From Shewanella electrica (lineage in GTDB: Bacteria > Pseudomonadota > Gammaproteobacteria > Enterobacterales > Shewanellaceae), in the NCBI RefSeq assembly GCF_022321485.1, contig NZ_JAKOGG010000021.1, positions 1 through 64,000 on the forward strand: a stretch of 64,000 nucleotides of DNA, written 5' to 3'. Below, in pieces: positions 34,261-43,551 of the stretch. The translations under genes were made by a program, and so were the position numbers. The first letter of the stretch is position 1. Each line of letters opens with the position of its first letter. The notes beneath the pieces are model-generated. The model ran no database searches and was not told the origin of the DNA. It saw only the letters and a program-made list of their open reading frames with translations.

Positions 34261-36354
34261 TTACTTGCTGAGTTCAGCCACAACGCTGTCGTGATGATAC
34301 TTGAGCGTTACTTTATAACCCGCAGCAGTCACATTGCTAAATTTGCCCGCGACATCAGCGCCACGGACCAGCGTCAGTTGCAACTTATCAGCGGTTGGGT
34401 ACTGGCTCATATCGAGCGTCAAGCTGGCGTTTTCAAGCCACACGGTGCCCGCTGCGGTCAACTGGCTGGCATCTGTGTCCATCACCAAGGCAAGATTGCC
34501 ACCTTTGAGCGTCAGATTGCCGCCCACATTTACCGAACCTGTGCTATCAACCGCTAAACTGCCGTCAGTCAGATACACATCGCCACTGCCGAGCGCACTC
34601 GGTGACAGCGCAGTTAAAGTACCACCATTGATGATGGTGCCGCCGCTGTAGCTGTTGTTACCGCTCAGCCCCAAACTACCGCTGCCCGCTTTAGTTAACA
34701 TGCCTGCACCGGAGATGTCGTTCTGCCAACGGTCACTGGCGTTGAAGCCGCCTTCGCTGGCGTCCATGGTCACGGTGACGTTCGCTAACAATGCGCCATA
34801 ACCGTCAGCCGCGCTGACTAAATCCAAACGACCCCAGCCATTAGATGCATCCAGCAGTGCATAGCCAGAATCGATCTCAGTGGTGTATAGCACTTGGCGG
34901 CGTTGCTCAGCGCTCAAATAAGGTAAACGTGATGCCAATAAACGTTCAGCACCTTCTGGCACCACCGGATCTTGGCCCGCTTTGCTGCTGTCTTGGGTGA
35001 AGCCATAGGTCAGACGTTGGCGATACAAGGCTTTGTTAGCTTGATGATCGGCATACGTGTTGTTGTTGAACACTTGGGCGTTCACTTGGTCGCCGATGAT
35101 CATGCCGGTTTCGTTAGCCACATGGTTGTGGGCATAGTCGTACAGGCTTTGGCCTGCCGCTTCAGCGCGGGCGCCAAAGTAAGCTTGTGCTTGCTGATAG
35201 GCGTTTTCGGCGTTGGCTTGAATCTCGGTTTGACCCAGCGCATAAGCGGCTACCGCCAGTGCGTGCATGCGGCCACCCATCACATCGACTGGCGAGTGCA
35301 TGCCCGCCAGAATACGGTCTTCACCCAGTTGTGACGCGCGCGTCAGCATTTCACTGTAACGTTGCGGTACAGCATAAGCGTAAGCTAAGGCGGCCAGATA
35401 ACCGGCGTTAGTGTGACCAGATGGATAACCTCCGTCTTTGCGGCGGTTTTCTTGGTCGTCGGCAATAATCGAACTTTCATGATGGCGGCGAGCACACATC
35501 AACCCCGGCACGATTTTCACGCTGGAGGTGTAGTTATCAAAAATCCAATCTTGATAGCTGCTGCCGTTGTCTTGGTCGTTACAGGTATACAGTGCTGAGC
35601 CTAAGTAATCGACGGCACCGCTGTCGTCCATGCGCCACGGCCGTGGGGTAGAAAAGATATATTTTGAAGCGCTAGTCGATGCCGGTGCGTTTTGGCGGAA
35701 ATCGGTGACCAACTGCACTACCGCGCCTAATTCACTGTCGAGGCTACCGGCGTAGCTAATGCCATCGTTGTTGGCGGCATAATAACGGCCATCGCCTGTC
35801 ACTTGCGCAACCGTTGGTACATGGATATCGGTATACGCGCCAGAAGCGGCAACGTAGGCGTCAGTCAATGGGCCTAAGCCATCGATCACACTGTAGTTTT
35901 TGCTGCGTTGATCATCGAGAAACGCCAGTACCGCTTGTTCAGTAGTGCGTTTGCTGGTGACATCAACAACGTATTTGATGTTCTCTTGCCACAGCTGGGC
36001 ATTGACAATTTGCTGGTCGGCAAAACTGTCAGGGCCGTTACCGTTAGCATTGTTTTGCCAATCCGCTTGCCCTACATACCACAACGCATTGATGCCGCTC
36101 AGCATACGGGCGATAGGGTTTTCATCAATGTTATAGCGCGTCGCAGAGTTGCTGTTGTTGGCGGCGTTATCCACTACTGGCAATGGATAGCTGCTATCGG
36201 GCGCCGCTACCACTAACGCAGCGTCACTGCCTTGCGGTACTGCGGGTTCAGTGACTTTGCCATCGCTGTCACTGCCACAAGCAGTGAGGCCAAAAGTCAG
36301 TGCCGCAACCACGGCCAGTGAGAGAACGTTAGGGGCAAGAGTGCAGGGTTTCAT
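34261..36354 (-). CDS. PAP2/class A acid phosphatase lipoprotein with autotransporter-like repeat
   Basis: This 697-residue protein has a lipobox (GLTAC, about residue 26). The central phosphatase domain carries the three PAP2 motifs: KYIFSTPRP, GGYPSGHTNAGY and the R...H...D segment EDRILAGMHSPVDV. The C-terminal 180 residues resemble the passenger region of autotransporters (MLTKAGSGSLGLSGNNSYSGG, INGGTL), an autotransporter-associated beta-strand repeat. No barrel domain follows, so it is not a complete autotransporter. The protein should hydrolyse phosphomonoesters or similar substrates at the cell envelope, with the beta-helix giving reach or adhesion; these roles are inferred. Nothing adjacent is functionally linked. 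Confidence 0.86.
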   Translation of the reverse strand: MKPCTLAPNVLSLAVVAALTFGLTACGSDSDGKVTEPAVPQGSDAALVVAAPDSSYPLPVVDNAANNSNSATRYNIDENPIARMLSGINALWYVGQADWQNNANGNGPDSFADQQIVNAQLWQENIKYVVDVTSKRTTEQAVLAFLDDQRSKNYSVIDGLGPLTDAYVAASGAYTDIHVPTVAQVTGDGRYYAANNDGISYAGSLDSELGAVVQLVTDFRQNAPASTSASKYIFSTPRPWRMDDSGAVDYLGSALYTCNDQDNGSSYQDWIFDNYTSSVKIVPGLMCARRHHESSIIADDQENRRKDGGYPSGHTNAGYLAALAYAYAVPQRYSEMLTRASQLGEDRILAGMHSPVDVMGGRMHALAVAAYALGQTEIQANAENAYQQAQAYFGARAEAAGQSLYDYAHNHVANETGMIIGDQVNAQVFNNNTYADHQANKALYRQRLTYGFTQDSSKAGQDPVVPEGAERLLASRLPYLSAEQRRQVLYTTEIDSGYALLDASNGWGRLDLVSAADGYGALLANVTVTMDASEGGFNASDRWQNDISGAGMLTKAGSGSLGLSGNNSYSGGTIINGGTLTALSPSALGSGDVYLTDGSLAVDSTGSVNVGGNLTLKGGNLALVMDTDASQLTAAGTVWLENASLTLDMSQYPTADKLQLTLVRGADVAGKFSNVTAAGYKVTLKYHHDSVVAELSK

Positions 36355-36463
36355 CGAAGTTTGTCCTTGTTGTTATGAACGCCTTAAAGCGGCGCAGTTA
36401 ACCTAAAGTGACTTGGTTAAACTTCGATGATGTTTAGATGACAGAAATTTTAAGCTGCAGCGA

Positions 36464-37426
36464 TCAGACGCACATCCACGGATCATGTTGCAGCGGTGCC
36501 ATGCCAAATTCGGCTTCAAAACCTTGGTAACGCACGTCGCGCAGTTGCTCGGTAAACGGATCGGTAAAACGCAAACAGCAGGCCACCAACTTTAACGGTT
36601 TGCTGTAATCGTCCGCCTGCTTGGGTTGTAACTCTGGGTAGAAGCGATCATGCAACAGCGGCATACCGAGCGATTGCATGTGCAACCGCAGTTGATGAGT
36701 TTTGCCCGTCACCGGCCGCAAGGCGAACAATCCCAAACCCTGTTTTACCGCCAGCAAACAGATCTCAGAATGGCTATTCGCCTCACCCGCCACACAACGC
36801 ATGGTGAAGCTTGGCGAGCCGACTTCGATACGATTACGCACCGTCCAGAACTGCGGCTTGGCGAGCACGCCATCACCGTACTTTGCCGCTAATTCGGGCG
36901 TCAGCGCCGCCACCGCTTGGTAAGTTTTGTGGATCTGCCCATCACGAAATAATGCATGCAGCGGATCGCGGCTCGCCACCGACACCGCTAACAACATCAC
37001 CCCGGCGGTATCTCGGTCGAGCCGATGTGCGGGAATAATCGTATCGATGCCGGTACGGCGACGTAAGCGGTTGATAAGGCATTCATTGACATACTGACCG
37101 CCGGGCGTCACCGGCAGAAAATGCGGTTTATACACAATTAAGCTGTGTGCATCCTGCGCCAGAATCTGCTCCGTCACCGGGATTGGCGTTTCACTGGCCA
37201 CTTCACGGTAGTAATACACCCGCACGCCCGCTCGATACGGCGTGTGCGCATCAATCAAGCTGCCATCCTGCCAATGCACTTTGCCGTCACGCAACCGCGC
37301 CTGCCACACCGCCGCATCAATCTGCGGGAAACGCTCAATCAAGAACGCCAACACAGTAGTGGCTGAGTGTTGTTGCGGTAACACCACGTAGGAGGGTTGC
37401 GCGGCAATGGAAGTGGCAGTACTCAT
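36464..37426 (-). CDS. RluA-family pseudouridine synthase
   Basis: This 320-residue RNA-modifying enzyme contains the family motif AHRLDRDTAGVMLLA with catalytic Asp137. Further motifs are KPHFLPVTPGG and PVTGKTHQLRLHMQSLG. The N-terminal 80 residues resemble an S4-like segment. The target uridine (rRNA or tRNA) cannot be assigned from sequence alone. It is a single gene on the minus strand. Confidence 0.9.
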   Translation of the reverse strand: MSTATSIAAQPSYVVLPQQHSATTVLAFLIERFPQIDAAVWQARLRDGKVHWQDGSLIDAHTPYRAGVRVYYYREVASETPIPVTEQILAQDAHSLIVYKPHFLPVTPGGQYVNECLINRLRRRTGIDTIIPAHRLDRDTAGVMLLAVSVASRDPLHALFRDGQIHKTYQAVAALTPELAAKYGDGVLAKPQFWTVRNRIEVGSPSFTMRCVAGEANSHSEICLLAVKQGLGLFALRPVTGKTHQLRLHMQSLGMPLLHDRFYPELQPKQADDYSKPLKLVACCLRFTDPFTEQLRDVRYQGFEAEFGMAPLQHDPWMCV

Positions 37427-37550
37427 AAACGTCAGTAATGGGGCTCGGTCGATAAACAGCTATGTTACCTCAAAGCCGGGCAATAACGGCAGAGGACGCC
37501 GCTGATTAATCAGCGCTAAACATGGTTAACAGCTAAAACGTGCGTTATCC

Positions 37551-37584
37551 AACAAGAGGCCAGCAAAGTTGCTGGCCTCTTGTT
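37551..37584. promoter_or_regulatory. Perfect 16-bp inverted repeat upstream of yhcH-like gene
   Basis: AACAAGAGGCCAGCAA (37551-37566) is perfectly repeated in inverse across two bases (37569-37584). A TATACT -10-like box follows at 37595-37600. Neither side has a T tract, and the flanking genes diverge, so a terminator is unlikely. An operator or a cruciform overlapping the -35 region is a better guess. Confidence 0.5.
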
Positions 37585-37628
37585 ATTTCAGCGATATACT
37601 TGGCCGGCACTTTCTCATGGAGCTGATT

Positions 37629-38093
37629 ATGATTGTTGATACCCTGGCAAACCGCCATTACTATTCCAACCTCCACCCGCGCCTCGCCTTGGCACTCGAC
37701 TTTATCGCCACCACCGATTTCAGCAAGCTGAGCAAAGGCGTGCATAAAATTGATGGCGATAAATTGCTGGCGATCATCAACGAATATGAAACCAAACCGC
37801 AAGAGCAAGAGATGTTTGAAGTGCACCGTCGCTATGTGGATGTGCAATATGTGATTAGCGGCCATGAAGAGTTTGGTTATCAACCATTGACCGACCAAAC
37901 GGCGGATATGCCATACAACGCCGAATATGACTTTGCGAAATTTGACTACCAAAAGCACTGCGATAAAGCGCATTTTATGCCGCTGAATCCGTCAGTGTTC
38001 GCCATTTTCTTCCCGAGCGATATGCACATGGCCGCCACGTTTGCGACCCCAGTCGCGGTACGCAAGGTGGTGATGAAGGTGCAGCTAGACTAA
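37629..38093 (+). CDS. YhcH/YjgK/YiaL family cupin-like protein
   Basis: This protein of about 155 residues starts at ATG 37629, with GGAG 6 bases upstream; a longer TTG-initiated frame is unlikely. Family text includes FEVHRRYVDVQYVISGHEEFGYQPL, FMPLNPSVFAIFFPSDMHMA and VRKVVMKV, with conserved His/Glu that could bind metal. Relatives are linked to sialic acid or other sugar catabolism and sometimes annotated as anomerases. No sugar genes flank this copy. Confidence 0.88.
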   Translation: MIVDTLANRHYYSNLHPRLALALDFIATTDFSKLSKGVHKIDGDKLLAIINEYETKPQEQEMFEVHRRYVDVQYVISGHEEFGYQPLTDQTADMPYNAEYDFAKFDYQKHCDKAHFMPLNPSVFAIFFPSDMHMAATFATPVAVRKVVMKVQLD

Positions 38094-38106
38094 GCTGCAT
38101 CAGAAA

Positions 38107-38135
38107 AAGCAGCATCGACACCTACGGTGCTGCTT
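38107..38135 (-). terminator. Terminator between convergent genes
   Basis: AAGCAGCA (38107-38114) pairs with TGCTGCTT (38128-38135). On the minus strand the stem is followed by five T residues, so it mainly ends the small membrane-protein gene. It may also stop the plus-strand yhcH-like transcript. Confidence 0.7.
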
Positions 38136-38140
38136 AAAAG

Positions 38141-38332
38141 TTAATCCTGTTGATCACGCTGCTGATTTTTGGCCCACTCATTGTGGAACAACGCCGCAAA
38201 AATCAAGGTAGAGAACACCAGTAACATACAGATGCTACGCGCCAAAATGCTATCGCCACGCAACAGAAAAGATAAACAAGGTGAGATGATTGCCGCAGCA
38301 ATCAGATAGATGCGATTGATTCGAGAATCCAT
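38141..38332 (-). CDS. Small two-helix membrane protein
   Basis: This protein of about 63 residues from the ATG at 38332 begins MDSRINRIYLIAAAIISPCLSF. Two hydrophobic segments (about 8-24 and 32-50) are separated by a short RGDS-containing turn. The tail is charged (WAKNQQRDQQD). A GGTGG-like ribosome-binding sequence is close to the start. The family is not recognised. Confidence 0.6.
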   Translation of the reverse strand: MDSRINRIYLIAAAIISPCLSFLLRGDSILARSICMLLVFSTLIFAALFHNEWAKNQQRDQQD

Positions 38333-38431
38333 AGGCCACCGACTGCTGAACACATAAGACTATTCAGTCTATCCACTCATGCCGTGGCGGCCTGCGATCT
38401 AGCGCGCAAATATAGCGCACCACATACGGTA

Positions 38432-39256
38432 TTAGCGGCTCAGCGCCCTACGGCGACACCAAGCCAATGGCAGCAATAACAGCGCCAAACCACCCAAGGC
38501 CCCGCCGCTATAGCCCGCACGGTTTTCAACTTGTGCCACGCGGTCTTGTTTCACCCGCTGCTTAAAATCATCCAGCTCTCGGTTTAGGTTATGCGCCATA
38601 TCGTCCATGGCGAGGTGATAGCCTTTCTTAGATTGGTCATTGAGGGTGGACTCAACCCCCACTGCGGTACTGCGCTCAGAGAGAAAACTCACGCCATTGG
38701 CACCAAACAACAGCTTATGGGTGGCAAGGTCAAACACCGCCGTATCCACAAAAGTATTCACGCTGTTTTCATTACCGGGGATGGTGTACATGCCAACAAT
38801 AGTCCAATACAGCAACGACGATTTGCCTTGCGTGCTTTGCCGCACTTGGTTGTAGCTCACCAAAGCCATGATATCGACATCATACATCTGCCCCAACTCC
38901 TCTAGGGTTTGAAACCCTCTGCCGCGTTGCAGATAAGTGCTGGGAATGATTTCGATTTTGCCGATGTAATCGTAACGCTCAAACTGATTTTTGACCTGAC
39001 TCAGCAGTTGCATCTGCTCAGCCACAGAGACCCCTTGATCGCGCCAGTCGTTTGACGGAATAAAGGCGATGCCTACCGTGGCAGGCAGCTTAATTAACGG
39101 TAACTCAGTGGTGACCGTCGGCCGCTCATGGTTAGGATAGAGAAAACTCAACAAGCTACTGGATGAAGTATCAGATTGCGCTTGATGAGAAAAAAAAGAA
39201 CTGCAACCGCTCAGTGCCAACAGCAATACGACACCACATAAACTGCGTAATTTCAT
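38432..39256 (-). CDS. Rhombotarget lipoprotein (GlyGly-CTERM)
   Basis: This 274-residue protein has an N-terminal lipobox (ALSGC, Cys18). The C-terminus is a tripartite sorting signal: Gly-rich YSGGALGGL, a hydrophobic stretch LALLLLPLAW and a basic RRRALSR tail. This GlyGly-CTERM architecture marks substrates of rhombosortase proteases. The middle (TVGIAFIPSNDWRDQGVS, SVAEQMQLLSQVKNQF, YDVDIMALVSYNQV) fits the rhombotarget lipoprotein family, of unknown role. The protein would be anchored at both ends until the C-terminus is cleaved. No rhombosortase gene is in the window. Confidence 0.83.
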   Translation of the reverse strand: MKLRSLCGVVLLLALSGCSSFFSHQAQSDTSSSSLLSFLYPNHERPTVTTELPLIKLPATVGIAFIPSNDWRDQGVSVAEQMQLLSQVKNQFERYDYIGKIEIIPSTYLQRGRGFQTLEELGQMYDVDIMALVSYNQVRQSTQGKSSLLYWTIVGMYTIPGNENSVNTFVDTAVFDLATHKLLFGANGVSFLSERSTAVGVESTLNDQSKKGYHLAMDDMAHNLNRELDDFKQRVKQDRVAQVENRAGYSGGALGGLALLLLPLAWCRRRALSR

Positions 39257-39266
39257 AACCGTCCTT

Positions 39267-39518
39267 AGGGGCTGTTGATCTTTGGCGTTTAATTTTTGTT
39301 CAAATTAAACGCGTTATGAACGAGGCGCGGCCTGCGACGCTTAGTCAACTAAGCAAGCTGGTCGCAACAAAGTTCAGGAGGCGTTTAAATGAACCCTTCG
39401 GGCAGCGGCAGAGCGCAATTTATTCAGCGTTAGGTGCTGTTTGTGGAGAATAACTACACGGCACATCACCTGCCTTGCCTAAATCACGCTCTGTCTGCTG
39501 CAAAGATAAACAGCCTCT
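39267..39518. mobile_element. MITE-like element, 252 bp
   Basis: Terminal inverted repeats AGGGGCTGTTGATCTTTG (39267-39284) and its near complement (39501-39518) match at 16 of 18 positions. Inside the left end is a perfect 11-bp hairpin (GCGTTTAATTT / AAATTAAACGC, 39285-39312). No transposase is encoded. About 65 bases of the right half (39425-39490) recur at 53335-53400. A clear target duplication was not seen. Confidence 0.65.
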
Positions 39519-39637
39519 AATAACAAGTATTTTGGCTGAAATATCCAAAAAAACGCCAAAATCTGCATGGAAAAATCGACGCGCAGGCCAACATGTCCCG
39601 CGCCGAGCCTAATTTAACAGCAACTCAGCGCCGAGCG

Positions 39638-41503
39638 CTAGGGCTGTTGTGGCTTATCGGTGCCATCGCGTAACCGGCGCAGCTTAGCCTCCATCGACGG
39701 CGCATAGGTTTGTTGTAACTCAAACACCCGCGCCACATATTCATCATTTTCATGCGCGGGGACGCCAATACGATAGACATCAGCCACGCCAATCATGTTT
39801 TGCCGATCATATTCGTTGAAGATCTCTTTCATCTCCTCCGCCGCCTCTTTATCAATGCCTAACGCTTCAAAAGCACTGCGCCCCATGCGCAGGCTGCTAT
39901 CAAAGGTTTCGCGAATAATATCGCGGCAGCCATAAGCGTATAGGTCGTACACGTGATGGCGATCCACCGCCCGTGCAATGATATGCACATGCGGGTACGC
40001 CTTATTGACGTAACGCACCAAACGCGAAATTTGCTCAGCATCATCCAACGCCACCACCAGCAGCTTAGCCTGCTCTATCCCCGCCGCATGCAGCATGGAC
40101 GGCTGCGTGGCATCACCAAAATAGGTACTGACTTTAAAGCGCGACAACGCTTCTAAACGTTCATGACTGTAGTCAATTACCGTAGTCGAGAAGCCAGCAC
40201 TGCGCAGCATACGGTCAACAATGCCACCGACACGGCCAGAGCCAGCGATAATGATTTTGGCGTCATTGGCTGGAATATCATCCCCTTTACCTGACATTTT
40301 CGGCCGGCAATGGGGCACAATCACTTTTTCATAAAAGATAAACATCAACGGCGACAGCAGCATCGACATCGCCACCACCAGCAACAAAATATCCGCCAGT
40401 TGTTGTGACAACACGTTGCTCGCCACGGTGAACGACAACAGTACAAAGGCAAACTCCCCGACTTGTGACACACCGAGCGCCAGCAGCCACTTGTTATGAC
40501 CATGCACTTTGAACACCGCGCCCAACGCCAGCAGCACGCCAATTTTGACCAAGTACAACACCAAGGTTAAACCGAGGATTAACCAGAAATCTGCCAGCAG
40601 TAACGCGAAGTCAATACGGGCGCCAACGGTGATAAAAAACAGCCCCAACAACAGCCCTTTTACCGGTTCAATGTTGGACTCAAGCTCATGTTTATACACC
40701 GAGTTTGCCAACACTAACCCCGCCAGAAAGGTACCGAGCGCCGGTGACACGCCAACCAACGACATCAGCAGCGCCACGCCAACCACGAACATCAACGCCG
40801 TGGCGGTAAATAGCTCGCGCAAACGCGCGACCGCGACAAAGCGGAACACTGGCGCAATCAGATAGTTACCGCCGCCAATCACGAGCAAGATCGCCAGAAT
40901 CGTCACCAACGCGGTTTGCCAACTGTTGAGATCGGCCACCAAGCTGATTTCGCTGCTCGCCTCATGCACACTGGCGGCACTGCCGATATCGCCCACCGCC
41001 AGTAGCGGCAGCAGGACCAACATCGGGATCACCGCAATATCTTGCGTCAGCAATACCGAAAACGACGCGCGACCGCCATCCGAGTGCATCAAACCCTTTT
41101 CATTGAGGGTTTGCAGCACAATGGCGGTGGATGACAGCGAAAACATCAAACCAATGGCGAGCGCCACTTGCCACGTTTGCCCCAGCGCTATCGCAATCAA
41201 GCCGATAATGCTGGCACTGAGCAAGATCTGCCCGCCACCTAAACCCATCAAGCGGTATTTCATTGCCCACAGCTGTTTTGGCTCTAGCTCTAGGCCGACC
41301 AAAAACAGCATCATCACCACACCAAATTCCGCCACATGCTGCACCGAACTCACGTCAACGCCTAACAGCGACAGCAATGGACCGATGACAATCCCCGCCA
41401 GCAGATAGCCCAATACGGAGCCGAGTGAGAACCGCGACGCTAATGGCGCAGCCACCACGCCAGCGACTAAAAATACAAAGGTAATGAGAAGAATATCTGT
41501 CAT
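39638..41503 (-). CDS. Kef-type monovalent cation:proton antiporter (CPA2) with TrkA-N domain
   Basis: This 621-residue protein has 12-13 membrane helices (1-390) with CPA2 motifs FLVGLELEPKQLW, GLMFSLSSTAIVLQTLNEKG and DIAVIPMLVLLPLLA. A cytosolic Rossmann-type RCK/TrkA-N domain (about 410-530; IIAGSGRVGGIVDRML, TYFGDATQPSMLHAAGI) follows. It should mediate K+/H+ exchange, perhaps gated by nucleotide or glutathione adducts as in KefB/KefC. No KefF/KefG-type ancillary gene is adjacent. Confidence 0.92.
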   Translation of the reverse strand: MTDILLITFVFLVAGVVAAPLASRFSLGSVLGYLLAGIVIGPLLSLLGVDVSSVQHVAEFGVVMMLFLVGLELEPKQLWAMKYRLMGLGGGQILLSASIIGLIAIALGQTWQVALAIGLMFSLSSTAIVLQTLNEKGLMHSDGGRASFSVLLTQDIAVIPMLVLLPLLAVGDIGSAASVHEASSEISLVADLNSWQTALVTILAILLVIGGGNYLIAPVFRFVAVARLRELFTATALMFVVGVALLMSLVGVSPALGTFLAGLVLANSVYKHELESNIEPVKGLLLGLFFITVGARIDFALLLADFWLILGLTLVLYLVKIGVLLALGAVFKVHGHNKWLLALGVSQVGEFAFVLLSFTVASNVLSQQLADILLLVVAMSMLLSPLMFIFYEKVIVPHCRPKMSGKGDDIPANDAKIIIAGSGRVGGIVDRMLRSAGFSTTVIDYSHERLEALSRFKVSTYFGDATQPSMLHAAGIEQAKLLVVALDDAEQISRLVRYVNKAYPHVHIIARAVDRHHVYDLYAYGCRDIIRETFDSSLRMGRSAFEALGIDKEAAEEMKEIFNEYDRQNMIGVADVYRIGVPAHENDEYVARVFELQQTYAPSMEAKLRRLRDGTDKPQQP

Positions 41504-41827
41504 AGCATCCTAATGCCGTGGGCATGTGAGTCAGGTGGTTGTGGGTGATGTTTATGTGTTGGTGTGGCAAGGTGTCAACGACCAACATGCATTTCATTAT
41601 TAACCATGAAATGCCGAGGGTGAAAGCTATTGGTTACTCGTGGTGTGTTGCAGCAAGCATGACACGACTAAGGCCACTCATAGTACGCGTTAATACCGCA
41701 GCCACCAAATTGCGGGCAGCATTACTCCGCGCATAACACAGTAATTGCAACAAATCAGCGTTGGCATTCAACCCGCTTTTACGTTAGTTTATGCGGCTTT
41801 TCTTTTTACGCTAAGCAAGGGCGCATT
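41504..41827. other. Intergenic region, nothing recognised
   Basis: These 324 bases separate the divergent antiporter and Hsp70-like genes. I see no supported gene, RNA or repeat. The right end has AAGGGCG as ribosome-binding site of the Hsp70-like gene. Confidence 0.5.
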
Positions 41828-43180
41828 ATGTTTATTGGTTTTGATTACGGCACATCCAACTGTTCGGTTGCTAGCATGGTTAATGGCGTGCCCACGCTGT
41901 TAGCGCTAGAAAACGGCCAACATTATCTGCCGTCAACTCTGGCCGCGCCCACACGTGACTCCGTCTCAGAGCACCTGTTTCGTTTCAGCAATATTCAACC
42001 GAGCGATGCCACCGGCCAGCAACTGCTGCGTCGCGCCATGGCCGCCAACCGTGAAGAAGGCATTGAACTGCATGCCGAAGACCTGCTATTCGGCCAAGCA
42101 GCGTTGGATTTATACCTCGCGCACCCGCAAGATCTTTACTACGTCAAATCGCCAAAATCCTTCTTAGGTGCGATGGGGCTGCATCAAGTGCAACTGAGCT
42201 TCTTTGAAGATTTGGTCTGCGCCATGATGGCCAACATCAAACAACGCGCCGAGATGGAAACACAACAACCCATTGATGATGCGGTGATTGGTCGCCCGAT
42301 CAACTTCCAAGGCAGCGGCGGTGAAAGCTCAAACCAACAAGCGGAGCAGATCTTGCGCCGCGCCGCCACTCGCGCCGGTTTCAAGCGCATTGAGTTCCAA
42401 TTTGAACCCGTCGCCGCAGGGCTTGAATATGAAGCCAGCCTCACCAGCGAGCAAACCGTATTAGTGGTTGATATCGGCGGCGGTACTACCGACTGTTCGC
42501 TGCTGCGCATGGGGCCGAACTGGCGCGGTAAGCGCGATCGCAGCGACAGCTTGTTAGCTCACAGCGGCCAGCGGGTCGGCGGTAACGATTTGGATATCCA
42601 TCTCGCCTTTAACCAGTTAATGCCACACTTTGGCGCTGGTAGCTTGCTGGAATCCGGCCTAGAAATGCCGATGAAACAGTTGTGGAACCCGGTGGCGATC
42701 AACGATCTGTCCGCGCAAAACGACTTCTACGGCCAACGCAACTTGGCTGAGTTAAAGCTGCTACACAAAGAAGCACAACAACCCGAAAAACTGGCGCGCT
42801 TGTTGGCGGTTTATCATGACACCCTCGGCTACGGCATTGTGCGCCGCGCCGAAGAAGCGAAAATTGCCCTATCGGCCAGCCCAACCTATCACAGCCAGAT
42901 GGCGGTCGATAAAGAAACCTTAGCGTTTGACATCAATTTTGATGAGATGCAGCAAGCGTTAGACACGCCTAAACAGCAGATCAGCAAATTGGTCAGAGAA
43001 GCGGTATCGCAAAGCGGCGAGCAACCGGATGTAATCTTTATGACCGGTGGTTCGGCGCGTTCACCTATCCTGCGCCAAGCCGTCGCCGAAGTGTTACCTA
43101 ATGTGCCCTTGGTCAGTGGTAACGACTTTGGCTCAGTGACCGCAGGCCTCGCGCGCTGGGCCGATGTAGTGTTTGCTTAA
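41828..43180 (+). CDS. yegD: YegD-like Hsp70-family chaperone
   Basis: This 450-residue actin-fold ATPase has FIGFDYGTSNCSVA for phosphate binding (about 2-15), VIGRPINFQG, FEPVAAGLEYE, VVDIGGGTTDCSLL (about 214-227) and FMTGGSARSPIL. It lacks the long substrate-binding domain of DnaK, as in E. coli YegD. Its clients are unknown. It appears to be monocistronic, with a strong hairpin 19 bases downstream. Confidence 0.92.
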   Translation: MFIGFDYGTSNCSVASMVNGVPTLLALENGQHYLPSTLAAPTRDSVSEHLFRFSNIQPSDATGQQLLRRAMAANREEGIELHAEDLLFGQAALDLYLAHPQDLYYVKSPKSFLGAMGLHQVQLSFFEDLVCAMMANIKQRAEMETQQPIDDAVIGRPINFQGSGGESSNQQAEQILRRAATRAGFKRIEFQFEPVAAGLEYEASLTSEQTVLVVDIGGGTTDCSLLRMGPNWRGKRDRSDSLLAHSGQRVGGNDLDIHLAFNQLMPHFGAGSLLESGLEMPMKQLWNPVAINDLSAQNDFYGQRNLAELKLLHKEAQQPEKLARLLAVYHDTLGYGIVRRAEEAKIALSASPTYHSQMAVDKETLAFDINFDEMQQALDTPKQQISKLVREAVSQSGEQPDVIFMTGGSARSPILRQAVAEVLPNVPLVSGNDFGSVTAGLARWADVVFA

Positions 43181-43198
43181 CTATTTGCCACAAACGCC

Positions 43199-43227
43199 TT
43201 GGAGCGCGCTAATACGCCGCGCTCCAA
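43199..43227 (+). terminator. Hairpin after yegD
   Basis: TTGGAGCGCG (43199-43208) pairs perfectly with CGCGCTCCAA (43218-43227). There is no T tract, so it may terminate weakly or protect the 3' end. Confidence 0.55.
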
Positions 43228-43551
43228 TCGGCCATGAACCGCCTTCGCTCAAACATTCCATTCATCGTCAGCACTGATGGTCCAGCACTTGCCGCACCGT
43301 CGCATCGCCCACTTTGTCTATTAATCATTCAACCCGTAATGGGGAATTTATCTGCTTGACCTCAACCATGGTTTAGGTTGTAAGCTCCGTCGGCACTGGT
43401 GGTTATTACGGCAATAACACCAACCGATTTGCGCTTAATTTGGCACGTTGTTGAGGACGTTGCGAATTGCCCTGACGATATATCATTGACCAGCACAGTT
43501 CACAGCGACCTTAAAATGCCTTCAGCCTTGAAACATACTGTGGGAGTCACT
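43228..43551. other. Leader region of the LysR gene
   Basis: These 324 bases are open in the LysR frame from 43399, but that upstream part does not resemble the family. The real start is taken as 43552. No other gene or element was recognised here. Confidence 0.45.

Noticed and set aside
41539-41736. Plus-strand 65-residue frame between antiporter and Hsp70-like genes
   Set aside because: There is no ribosome-binding site, the composition is unlikely (Trp/Cys/Met-rich start), and no feature suggests a real protein.
43399-43551. N-terminal extension of the LysR protein
   Set aside because: The LysR helix-turn-helix starts at residue 52 of the long frame, and a good ribosome-binding site precedes that ATG.
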